From: Gammaproteobacteria bacterium
GTDB taxonomy: Bacteria; Pseudomonadota; Gammaproteobacteria; Competibacterales; Competibacteraceae
Assembly (NCBI GenBank): GCA_003562535.1
Contig: PWUP01000134.1
Span: forward strand, 1 to 5,018
Reading direction: 5' to 3'
Length of the DNA: 5,018 nt
A program made the translations under genes and the position numbers. The notes beneath the pieces are model-generated. The model saw only the letters and a list, made by a program, of their open reading frames with translations, made no database searches and was not told the origin of the DNA. Shown piece after piece: positions 1 through 5,018 of this stretch (its first letter is position 1; every line of letters begins with the position of its first letter).

Positions 1-8
1 CACATCAG

Positions 9-14
9 TATAAT
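9..14 (+). promoter_or_regulatory. Candidate sigma-70 -10 box for the permease gene
   Basis: The hexamer TATAAT matches the sigma-70 -10 consensus exactly and lies 52 bases before the permease ATG, which would give a 5' leader of roughly 45 bases. The matching -35 element would fall left of the window edge, so it cannot be tested here. There is no extended -10 TG. The call rests on one perfect hexamer in the right place and orientation, so chance remains possible. Confidence 0.4.
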
Positions 15-46
15 GATTGCTTATGCAAACCACCCCTAAGGGGATG

Positions 47-52
47 AGGAGG
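47..52 (+). promoter_or_regulatory. Shine-Dalgarno AGGAGG with long spacing to the permease ATG
   Basis: AGGAGG is a full-strength ribosome binding site, but 14 bases separate it from the ATG at 67, longer than the usual 5-9. No in-frame ATG, GTG or TTG lies in between, and the residues right after ATG 67 already match the usual N-terminus of this permease family, so the start at 67 stands. A short CCCC-TAA-GGGG inverted repeat at 33-43 lies directly upstream and could affect access to the site. Confidence 0.5.
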
Positions 53-66
53 ATGATAGCGGTACC

Positions 67-1842
67 ATGACTGGTCAACAAGTGTTTCTCATTGTATTGT
101 TGTTCATTGTCCTAGCGCTGTTTGCCTGGGGACGTTGGCGACATGATGTTGTGGCGCTGTTTGCCTTGTTTTGTGTAGTTGCCGCAGGGCTCGTACCCGG
201 TGATGTCGCCTTGAGCGGTTTTGGTCATCCGGCGGTGATTACCGTAGCCGCCGTGCTGGTCATTAGTCGAGCGCTGCGCCACTCCGGTATCGTCGATCTG
301 ATAGCCACGCGCCTCACTGCTTACACGGAACACACCTTCACCCACATCGCCGTACTGACAGGTGCAGTTGCGCTGGCCTCAGCATTTATGAACAATGTCG
401 GTGCTTTAGCACTGCTGCTGCCCGTAGCCATGACCACAGCGGCGTACCGTGACCGCTCACCGGCGTTGCTGCTGATGCCCTTAGCGTTTGGCTCCCTGCT
501 GGGCGGTATGCTGACGATGATCGGCACTCCCCCAAATGTGATTATCGCGACTTATCGGGCGGATCTGCTGGGTGAGCCGTTTGGCATGTTTGATTTTACC
601 CCAGTAGGTGGAGTGATTGCCTTGGTCGGTATCGCGTACATTGCGCTGCTGGGCTGGCGTCTGATTCCGCTGCGCAAGTCACAGAAAAACAATAATAAGC
701 GCTTTGAAATTGGCGATTACATTATGGAAGTGCGGGCGACGGAAAAATGCAAACTCATCGGCAAACCCTTGCGTGAAATTGAGCGGTTAACCCGAGACGA
801 AGTCACGCCCGTCGGTGTGATCCGTGGCAAAGATCGCTATATGCACCCTGCCCCGTGGCGACGAATTAATGTTGACGATTTGCTCATTGTGAAGGCCGAT
901 CCTGTGGACCTTAAAATCTTAATTGATGAGCAAAAATTAGAGTTGGTTGCCAGCCGTGCGGCCAAGTTGAAAGAAGTCAATGTTGAAGATTTACGGCTGA
1001 TTGAGGCCACAGTCATCCCAGACTCCCCTTTAGAAGGCCGCAATACCGGGTTCTTGCGGCGCAGCAGCGGGCATTCGTTAAGCCTAATTGCCATTGCCCG
1101 CCAAGGCAAGTCGATTCGTACCCGTCTGCGCGAGCAATTTTTCCAAGCGGGTGATGTTCTGCTCCTCCAAGGCGACGCCGATAGCTTGCACGATCATCTG
1201 AACAATCTCAGTCTGGCCCCTCTGGCTGAACGTGAACTGAATTTAGATCAAACCCGTCGAGCCGGTCGTGCATTGGCTATTTTTGGGATTGCGCTGCTAG
1301 TGAGTGTGTTGGGCTGGCTACCTACCGCCGTCGCGTTTATCGGAGCGATTCTCGGTTTTCTGCTGTTCAATGTATTACCACTTAGAGAGTTATATCGCGA
1401 TATTGATTGGCCGGTCATTGTCCTACTCGGAGCGATGATCTCAGTCGGACAGGCATTGCAAGATACGGGGACTACGGAAATTATTGTCTTCAGCTTTCTG
1501 AGCGTGACTGAGGCGTTACCGGCATTGGCGATTTTGGCGCTGGTGATGGTTATGACTATGGCACTGACCGATATCATCAATAATGCAGCCACCGCACTGG
1601 TCATGGCGCCCATTGCCGTGGGCATCGCCCAGCAGCTTGGGGTTAATCCTGATGCGTTCTTAATGGGAGTGGCCGTCGCGGCGTCCTGTGCATTTTTAAC
1701 GCCTATCGGTCACCAATCCAACACGCTGGTGATGGGACCGGGGGGATATCGTTTTGGAGATTACTGGCGTATGGGGTTGCCGCTGGAGATACTGATTATT
1801 GTGGTGGGTGTACCGATGATTGCCCTAGTCTGGCCGTTGTAA
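67..1842 (+). CDS. SLC13/DASS-family permease with two RCK_C (TrkA_C) domains
   Basis: Complete 591-residue inner-membrane transporter of the divalent anion:Na+ symporter (SLC13/CitMHS-like) superfamily, close to the usual 590-610 residues of the TrkA_C-containing subgroup. The N-terminal membrane half (about 1-202) has the typical GFGHPAVITVAAVLVISR stretch (51-68), the MNN motif (108-110) and the substrate/Na+ loop motif GTPPN (153-157). Two soluble RCK_C-like domains follow at about 211-290 and 303-385, probably a cytoplasmic ligand-sensing insert. The second membrane half (about 400-591) repeats the motif pair as INNAATA (504-510) and TPIGHQSN (545-552), the inverted-repeat architecture of the family. 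Characterised members carry sulfate, dicarboxylates, citrate or other anions; the substrate here cannot be told from sequence, and sulfate is only one guess. The gene stands alone and converges with the flagellar cluster, so context gives no substrate clue. Family call very secure; substrate unknown. Confidence 0.95.
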   Translation: MTGQQVFLIVLLFIVLALFAWGRWRHDVVALFALFCVVAAGLVPGDVALSGFGHPAVITVAAVLVISRALRHSGIVDLIATRLTAYTEHTFTHIAVLTGAVALASAFMNNVGALALLLPVAMTTAAYRDRSPALLLMPLAFGSLLGGMLTMIGTPPNVIIATYRADLLGEPFGMFDFTPVGGVIALVGIAYIALLGWRLIPLRKSQKNNNKRFEIGDYIMEVRATEKCKLIGKPLREIERLTRDEVTPVGVIRGKDRYMHPAPWRRINVDDLLIVKADPVDLKILIDEQKLELVASRAAKLKEVNVEDLRLIEATVIPDSPLEGRNTGFLRRSSGHSLSLIAIARQGKSIRTRLREQFFQAGDVLLLQGDADSLHDHLNNLSLAPLAERELNLDQTRRAGRALAIFGIALLVSVLGWLPTAVAFIGAILGFLLFNVLPLRELYRDIDWPVIVLLGAMISVGQALQDTGTTEIIVFSFLSVTEALPALAILALVMVMTMALTDIINNAATALVMAPIAVGIAQQLGVNPDAFLMGVAVAASCAFLTPIGHQSNTLVMGPGGYRFGDYWRMGLPLEILIIVVGVPMIALVWPL

Positions 1843-1853
1843 GCACAGCATTA

Positions 1854-1884
1854 GGTGCTCGCGCCGAGGGCGAGCGCAAGCACC
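1854..1884. other. GC-rich stem-loop between convergent genes
   Basis: GGTGCT (1854-1859) pairs with AGCACC (1879-1884), and GCG (1861-1863) can pair with CGC (1875-1877) after one mismatch. An alternative inner stem is GCTCGC (1857-1862) with GCGAGC (1870-1875). It starts 11 bases after the permease stop. On the plus strand it is followed by CAAAAA rather than a U run, so it is not a textbook intrinsic terminator for the permease. It may work as a Rho-assisted or 3'-end-protecting structure for one or both convergent transcripts. Confidence 0.4.
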
Positions 1885-1885
1885 C

Positions 1886-1906
1886 AAAAATCACTCGCCA
1901 GAGTGA
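1886..1906 (-). terminator. Likely intrinsic terminator of the leftward transcript
   Basis: Read on the minus strand, TCACTC-TGGC-GAGTGA (1906-1891) is a perfect 6-bp stem with a 4-base loop, followed directly by TTTTT (1890-1886). It begins 3 bases after the stop codon of the small hypothetical gene. The stem is short and only half GC, so it may be leaky, but the GC-rich stem-loop at 1884-1854 comes right after it in the same direction and could act as a backstop. Confidence 0.6.
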
Positions 1907-1909
1907 GAA

Positions 1910-2350
1910 TCAGACCAATTCGCTGATTCTGGCTTCAGCAGCCCCCACTGCATCACTGGCAAAGCGTGATTCAATCTGCTCGGCTAAATTACCTAAAGGT
2001 AATTGTCCAACATCAGCCGTAACTGTCGGTTCTAGTCCGGCGGCTGGCTGAGCCGGTTCATCAGCAGACAGTACATTACTGCTCATGGCATCTTCGAGCG
2101 CCATGTTAAGACGCAGTTCCGCAACCAACTCGGTGTCGCTGCGCCCTGTGGGACTGTCAAAATTGCTCTGCTGTTCGTTATTGTCACCCTCTGGCTGAGT
2201 TTGCTCAAGCTCGACAATAGGCCGCTCAAACTCGGTTACTGTTGCCGTACCGCCGCCACCTGGCACAGCAATCGGTTCAGGTCGAGCCAATGGAACCGTC
2301 GTGTTCGGGATAATGTTCGGCGGAGCCATGAATGGTGTGTCAATGTTCAT
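1910..2350 (-). CDS. Small acidic, lysine-free hypothetical protein
   Basis: I do not recognise this 146-residue protein. It starts at an ATG with a good ribosome binding site (GAGGGG, 6 bases upstream) and is followed by a likely terminator, both of which support a real gene. Composition is striking: 24 Asp/Glu against 6 Arg, no Lys, Cys, Trp, Tyr or His, and 15 Pro. Residues 1-70 are Pro/Gly/Asn/Gln-rich with a GGGG run at 31-34 and look disordered. Two stretches could form amphipathic helices, about 71-90 and 118-146. There is no signal peptide or membrane segment. It lies 130 bases downstream of flgZ on the same strand, so it could belong to the flagellar transcription unit or have its own promoter; I see no convincing -35/-10 pair in the gap. 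Reading as a coding gene is fairly likely; function is unknown. Confidence 0.7.
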   Translation of the reverse strand: MNIDTPFMAPPNIIPNTTVPLARPEPIAVPGGGGTATVTEFERPIVELEQTQPEGDNNEQQSNFDSPTGRSDTELVAELRLNMALEDAMSSNVLSADEPAQPAAGLEPTVTADVGQLPLGNLAEQIESRFASDAVGAAEARISELV

Positions 2351-2480
2351 TGTGTGCCCCTCTTACAGTTTTACAGCCTCTCACAAAGATACTCAATTGG
2401 ACATTCCAACGAGTGCATTAGTTTCCATACACGAATTGTAGCAGAATGGCCAGAAAAATCTACAATACTGGGTTACAGAG

Positions 2481-3212
2481 TTACGCCCCACGTTGTTTGC
2501 TAATCTGAGCACGCTCAAGCGTTAAGATGGCGCGCAGTAAGGTTTGTTCCATCTGCGGGGATAATGCGGTAAAGCCCGCTCCGATGTGCAGGCTATTTTT
2601 AAGTTGTCCACGCGGTGGATGAATGTGGCGAATTTCTGCGGTGCCGGTGATGGTCTGCTTACCAGGCAACTCTAAAGCACTCACTTTAATATGATCGCCT
2701 TTATTCAAAGCGCTATTCACGGGCAGCAAGCAACCAAAGCCGCCCAAAGAGACATCGAGCAGACGCCCAGAGAATAGCGCGGCATCCTCAACACGGGTCA
2801 GGCGCACATTTAAAGACTGTTTCGGTCCGATGTGTACCCGAAAAAACGCTCGTTTCTGCTGATAATCAATCCATTCTGGTAATCGTGCACGGTAGAACGC
2901 AATCCCATCTCGCGTATCAAAACTCACCACTTGGGCGGCAAAATGGGTCGGCACACCGTCAAGCACACCCACCACATGCAGGGTGCTGTCTGGTTCGACA
3001 CGATCATGTCCAGTGCGGGGCACAAGCTCGTCTAAATAAATGCGTTCCCGTTCAGGATCAACTTTAAGTAGCGTAGTGCTGTAATACTGCGAGCCTTCAT
3101 CAACACGAGCGCTGAGTAGCGCTCGCTTAGATTGGAGATTTTTGAGCAGACCGACGAGCCGATAAGGCTCAGTAGCGCGCTCGATACGGGTATCCTCTTC
3201 AGTGTAAGCCAT
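2481..3212 (-). CDS. flgZ: PilZ-domain flagellar brake protein (FlgZ/YcgR type)
   Basis: A 243-residue cytoplasmic protein with the two-domain YcgR architecture. An N-terminal YcgR-like beta domain (about 14-110) is followed by a PilZ domain (about 117-235). Both c-di-GMP-binding motifs are intact: RxxxR as RAFFR (121-125) and (D/N)xSxxG as DVSLGG (153-158). The late PilZ strand motif IGAGF is at 210-214. Proteins of this family bind c-di-GMP and act on the flagellar motor to slow swimming. The same position directly after flgN is occupied by flgZ in Pseudomonas, which supports the symbol; ycgR is the enterobacterial name. The ATG lies 15 bases after the flgN stop, with no clear Shine-Dalgarno sequence in the gap, so translation may depend on ribosomes arriving from flgN. 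A GC-rich 8-bp hairpin lies in codons about 30-36. The function is inferred from domains and context. Confidence 0.93.
   Translation of the reverse strand: MAYTEEDTRIERATEPYRLVGLLKNLQSKRALLSARVDEGSQYYSTTLLKVDPERERIYLDELVPRTGHDRVEPDSTLHVVGVLDGVPTHFAAQVVSFDTRDGIAFYRARLPEWIDYQQKRAFFRVHIGPKQSLNVRLTRVEDAALFSGRLLDVSLGGFGCLLPVNSALNKGDHIKVSALELPGKQTITGTAEIRHIHPPRGQLKNSLHIGAGFTALSPQMEQTLLRAILTLERAQISKQRGA
3106..3125 (-). repeat. Perfect 8-bp inverted repeat inside flgZ
   Basis: CGAGCGCT and AGCGCTCG form perfect 8-bp arms around a 4-base loop, within codons about 30-36 of the PilZ gene. In RNA this is a stable GC-rich hairpin. No U run follows in either direction, so it is not a terminator. It may be chance within coding sequence or may affect translation or transcript processing between flgN and flgZ. 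Confidence 0.6.
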
Positions 3213-3227
3213 TGGGATAACAAACGA

Positions 3228-3737
3228 CTACGCTTTAGAGGAAATACGTTGTGATGCGCCGCTGGCAATCGCTTGACCGCGAGGGTCATACAACTCGGTG
3301 TCTGGATCCGCGCCGCGCAGCATCTGCAAGGCCGTTTGTACCTGCTGTTGTTGCAGGTGTAGCGCGCCCCCATTCACTTGATTAAGCTGTTGGCAACGCT
3401 GCATCACGGTTTGCAGTTGTTCCCATTGTGAGCGCAGTTGGGCATGGGAATCACAAACGTGCAAATACGCCTGCATACCTGCAGCGTCCGGGCTGAATCC
3501 GGCGGCGGCTAGCAGGGCATTCTGCTCTTGAGTCAGTTGCTCCAAGGACTCAGCAATATGCAGCTTATGAGCAACAGCCTGATTTAAAGCCTCCAATTCG
3601 CGTTCAGATAACGCAGCCGTTTCTTGCTCTAGCGCAGTTTCGAGCCAAGCGGCCTGCTGCACCATACGCGCAAGCAGTGCATTGAGTAATGTGGGATCAA
3701 AAGTTGACGTCATCATGGCTAGGCCATGATACCACAT
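3228..3737 (-). CDS. flgN: FlgN, flagellar export chaperone
   Basis: A 169-residue, mostly helical cytoplasmic protein matching FlgN, the type III export chaperone that protects the hook-filament junction proteins FlgK and FlgL and delivers them to the export gate. Residues about 16-145 are long Gln/Leu/Ala-rich coiled-coil helices. The family signature lies near the C-terminus: NGG followed by LQQQQVQTALQMLRG (122-142), then LYDPRGQ (149-155). Its first ATG overlaps the flgM stop codon by one base (TAATG), which points to translational coupling. Alternative in-frame starts are Met8 (3716) and Met9 (3713). None of the three has a visible Shine-Dalgarno sequence, and an inverted repeat covers Met8/Met9, so I chose the coupled start, though the shorter forms would look equally normal. 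It belongs to the flgMN unit driven at least partly by the FliA promoter upstream of flgM. Confidence 0.92.
   Translation of the reverse strand: MWYHGLAMMTSTFDPTLLNALLARMVQQAAWLETALEQETAALSERELEALNQAVAHKLHIAESLEQLTQEQNALLAAAGFSPDAAGMQAYLHVCDSHAQLRSQWEQLQTVMQRCQQLNQVNGGALHLQQQQVQTALQMLRGADPDTELYDPRGQAIASGASQRISSKA
3712..3730 (-). repeat. Inverted repeat (hairpin) at the flgM/flgN junction
   Basis: ATCATGGC and GCCATGAT are perfect 8-bp arms separated by 3 bases. They begin 4 bases after the first flgN ATG and cover the alternative start codons Met8 and Met9. In mRNA this would put a hairpin directly downstream of the coupled TAATG start, where it could block free ribosomes but be opened by ribosomes finishing flgM. 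No U run follows, so termination is unlikely. Confidence 0.6.
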
Positions 3738-4075
3738 TAACCGGTTGCTGTGGGTCTCGTGGCATCAAGCGCCAATAATCGGTCGGCTATTTTGGCCGCA
3801 TTCACTTGATAGCTACCGTCCTGAATGGCCTGACGTAAGGCCGCCACACGCTCCTGATCCACCGCAGGCTGATCATTAACGCTCTGGTTTAAATCACTCA
3901 GGCGACGTGCCGCGTTGGTTAGCGTGATCTGGTCAGCCGTCGTTTCGGAGCGACTTGGCTCTGACCCCCCATCGTTAAACCGCGAACTGCGATGGTTGTC
4001 AATGCCACGCCCCTCCTTCGCACCGCGCATTTGCTGTGCTTGGAGCTGTGCTAAGTTTTTAATTTCGACAGACAT
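3737..4075 (-). CDS. flgM: FlgM, anti-sigma-28 factor
   Basis: A 112-residue protein with the FlgM pattern. It has a polar, disordered N-terminal half (about 1-45) and a conserved C-terminal half that binds sigma-28. The latter runs from DQITLTNAARRLSDL (48-62) through VDQERVAALRQAIQDGSYQV (72-91) to AAKIADRLLALD (93-104), including the family hallmark DGSYQV. FlgM holds FliA (sigma-28) inactive until the hook-basal body is complete, then leaves the cell through the flagellar export channel, allowing late genes to be transcribed. The ATG is preceded by CGAGGA 9 bases upstream. A near-consensus FliA promoter lies 43-69 bases upstream, so flgM is under the control of the factor it inhibits. Length is near the usual 95-110. 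Confident call from both sequence and neighbours. Confidence 0.95.
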   Translation of the reverse strand: MSVEIKNLAQLQAQQMRGAKEGRGIDNHRSSRFNDGGSEPSRSETTADQITLTNAARRLSDLNQSVNDQPAVDQERVAALRQAIQDGSYQVNAAKIADRLLALDATRPTATG

Positions 4076-4083
4076 GGTAAAAA

Positions 4084-4089
4084 TCCTCG
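4084..4089 (-). promoter_or_regulatory. Shine-Dalgarno of flgM
   Basis: On the minus strand GAGGAT lies about 8-9 bases before the flgM ATG. It is the clearest ribosome binding site of the flgM-flgN-flgZ group, in line with flgM being the entry point for ribosomes and the two downstream genes relying on coupling. Confidence 0.6.
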
Positions 4090-4117
4090 GCGTGGGTTTT
4101 GCCCTGTGCTAGGTATT

Positions 4118-4144
4118 ATATCGGCACGGCTTAGCAATACTTTA
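4118..4144 (-). promoter_or_regulatory. FliA (sigma-28) promoter of flgM
   Basis: Minus strand: TAAAGTAT (4144-4137), an 11-base spacer, then GCCGATAT (4125-4118). This matches the enterobacterial and Pseudomonas sigma-28 consensus TAAAGTTT-N11-GCCGATAA at 14 of 16 positions with exact spacing. It lies wholly between flgA and flgM, giving a leader of about 35 bases. It should drive flgM-flgN and probably flgZ in the late flagellar class, and it makes FlgM part of a negative feedback loop on FliA. A TATAAT overlaps the -10 part, but no sigma-70 -35 sits at the right distance. Confidence 0.88.
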
Positions 4145-4153
4145 ATCTTAAAT

Positions 4154-4858
4154 TTACAGGCTCACACCGACGACCCCATAGGACAGCACAACGCCTTCCA
4201 CGATCCGCAGCGACGACAGATTACGCACCCGGACTCGATCACCCCGCACACCATGATTGAGCGCCTCGCCTTCCATGCGCACACTGACGTTATCGGTTTC
4301 CGCTAACAGGATGACCCGTTGGCCACGTTGCACTAAACGCGGGGGTTCCACCATGCTCGGTGCCAATACCGTACCTACTTGTAATGCCCGCCGTAACACC
4401 ATGTGCTCAGTGGCTTGTTTATCGGTCAAATAACCTCGGGTCAATTGGCTGAGGTCATGGCGTTCTAAGCGTAGGTGTGACAACTGCAACATCGTCCCCC
4501 GCGGCAAAGATTGGGTCAATACCAACACTTCCCCCAGCACCACAATTTCGACCGGAACGTAGAGTGTCCAATTAACCGGCCCGTTACAGCGCACACCGAC
4601 CGTACTGCTGCCCAACATACGGCTGCCTGGTGCCAGAAAAGCCTCTAAGCCTTGTTCACAGGCGCGTAAGCGTAACCGTGAATCCAAACGCCCTGGGCGA
4701 ACCGTAATCTCCCACGCCTCGTCGTGAGCGTCTTGGGCTTGCGCTAACATATACTGGGTGGCTGTGTGTAAAATGGTTTGATGCGGCTCGTAACCGGCGT
4801 GAGCTATGGCAGGCAATAAGCTCAACAGCAGCAACACAGCACGCCTGCATAGCAGCAT
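4154..4858 (-). CDS. flgA: FlgA, flagellar P-ring assembly chaperone
   Basis: A 234-residue exported protein that helps FlgI assemble into the P ring around the rod in the periplasm. The N-terminus is a clear Sec signal peptide: RR, a leucine-rich core, then AHA|GY with predicted cleavage after residue 21. The mature part has two conserved cysteines in the N-terminal domain (Cys67, Cys91) within the RACEQGLEAFL / TVGVRC context. A SAF-like domain follows (about 108-170). The C-terminal FlgA domain carries the signature GEALNHGVRGDRVRVRNLSS (197-216) and a terminal EGVV motif. I chose the ATG at 4858, which has AGGA 6 bases upstream and opens directly onto the signal peptide. A TTG at 4882 would add 8 residues without a ribosome binding site. 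It is followed after 78 bases by flgM and its own promoter, and preceded after 30 bases by another gene on the same strand, so it may be co-transcribed with that gene. Confidence 0.95.
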   Translation of the reverse strand: MLLCRRAVLLLLSLLPAIAHAGYEPHQTILHTATQYMLAQAQDAHDEAWEITVRPGRLDSRLRLRACEQGLEAFLAPGSRMLGSSTVGVRCNGPVNWTLYVPVEIVVLGEVLVLTQSLPRGTMLQLSHLRLERHDLSQLTRGYLTDKQATEHMVLRRALQVGTVLAPSMVEPPRLVQRGQRVILLAETDNVSVRMEGEALNHGVRGDRVRVRNLSSLRIVEGVVLSYGVVGVSL

Positions 4859-4861
4859 AAC

Positions 4862-4868
4862 TGTTCCT
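4862..4868 (-). promoter_or_regulatory. Shine-Dalgarno that fixes the flgA start
   Basis: On the minus strand AGGAA is 5-6 bases before the ATG at 4858, ideal spacing. The longer reading frame from TTG 4882 has no such site, so this decides the start codon. Confidence 0.65.
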
Positions 4869-4888
4869 AAAAACCTAAACAAAGTTGC

Positions 4889-5018
4889 TCAGGATGGTTT
4901 TTCGGTAATTCGCTCTCCGTTGATAACACCCTTGCGGGCGAGCAACTGGGGTCCGGGTTCAGCAGTCCCAACCGAATGGCCGGTCAACACCGGCAACATG
5001 GGCGGCTTCAGCCGTCGA
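4889..5018 (-). CDS. 3' end of an unidentified gene (partial)
   Basis: An open frame enters from the right window edge and ends at TGA (4891-4889), giving 42 C-terminal residues that start RRLKPPMLPVLTGHSVG and finish ERITEKPS. Codon third positions are about two-thirds G/C, in keeping with coding sequence. I do not recognise the family. It does not look like the C-terminus of CheV, the usual gene upstream of flgA in Pseudomonas, and flgB would normally be divergent. Its stop is 30 bases from the flgA ATG, so the two may share a transcript. Plus-strand frames are also open over part of this short stretch, so even the strand is not certain. Confidence 0.45.
   Translation of the reverse strand, partial: RRLKPPMLPVLTGHSVGTAEPGPQLLARKGVINGERITEKPS

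Noticed and set aside
1248..1625. Minus-strand 125-codon frame inside the permease gene
   Set aside because: It is antisense to the conserved second membrane half and reads as a low-complexity Ala/Ser/Thr/Ile shadow.
2364..2377. Direct repeat TTACAG / TTACAG in front of the hypothetical gene
   Set aside because: Two 6-base copies in an AT-rich gap are likely by chance, and they match no operator that I know.
2201..2503. Plus-strand open frame of 100 codons opposite the hypothetical gene
   Set aside because: It has no ribosome binding site, overlaps the hypothetical gene and the end of flgZ antisense, and its protein is rich in Cys, His, Arg and Trp, typical of a shadow frame.
4859..4882. 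TTG start of flgA at 4882, adding 8 residues
   Set aside because: No ribosome binding site precedes it, and the added residues push the signal peptide inward. The ATG at 4858 has AGGA at ideal spacing.
4915..4950. Possible sigma-54 promoter for flgA (CGGACCCCAGTTGC on the minus strand)
   Set aside because: The GG and GC elements are 9 bases apart instead of 10 and the flanks match poorly, so it is a near miss within apparent coding sequence.
4979..4994. GCCGG-TCAACA-CCGGC inverted repeat near the right edge
   Set aside because: Five-base arms without a U run inside probable coding sequence; too short to call a terminator or site.
4974..5018. Plus-strand ATG at 4974 as the start of a divergent gene
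   Set aside because: No ribosome binding site upstream, and the short His/Gln/Arg-rich translation looks non-coding.

Overview
The window looks like chromosomal DNA from a motile, polarly flagellated gammaproteobacterium. The main reason is the gene order flgA-flgM-flgN-PilZ (flgZ/ycgR-like), which is the arrangement known from Pseudomonas and related Oceanospirillales-type bacteria. Base composition is moderate, codon use is similar across the genes, and there is no sign of mobile elements, CRISPR arrays or RNA genes. The exact genus cannot be read from the sequence.

Layout. Positions 1-1842 (plus strand) hold a candidate -10 box and a complete SLC13/DASS-type permease with two cytoplasmic RCK_C (TrkA_C) domains. 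Positions 1843-1909 are a short convergent intergenic region. It carries a GC-rich stem-loop and, for the minus strand, a small hairpin followed by a T run that fits an intrinsic terminator. Everything after that is on the minus strand. Read in the direction of transcription, from right to left, it contains: the 3' end of an unidentified gene (>5018-4889), flgA (4858-4154), a clear FliA/sigma-28 promoter (4144-4118), flgM (4075-3737), flgN (3737-3228), flgZ (3212-2481), a 130-base gap, and a small hypothetical gene (2350-1910).

How the genes fit together. FlgA is the periplasmic chaperone for P-ring assembly. FlgM is the anti-sigma-28 factor, exported once the hook is complete. FlgN is the export chaperone for the hook-filament junction proteins FlgK and FlgL. 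The PilZ protein is a c-di-GMP-responsive flagellar brake of the YcgR/FlgZ type, with both c-di-GMP-binding motifs intact. flgM has its own near-consensus FliA promoter, so its expression should rise with FliA activity (autogenous feedback), and flgN and flgZ probably lie on the same transcript. flgM and flgN overlap by one base (TAATG), and an 8-bp perfect hairpin sits just inside the flgN start region. This suggests that flgN translation is coupled to flgM.

Most of the window is well-known biology. The least explained items are the lysine-free, strongly acidic, proline-rich 146-aa protein at the end of the flagellar cluster, the hairpin at the flgM/flgN junction, and the unidentified gene fragment upstream of flgA. 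I found no evidence for a wholly new multi-gene system.
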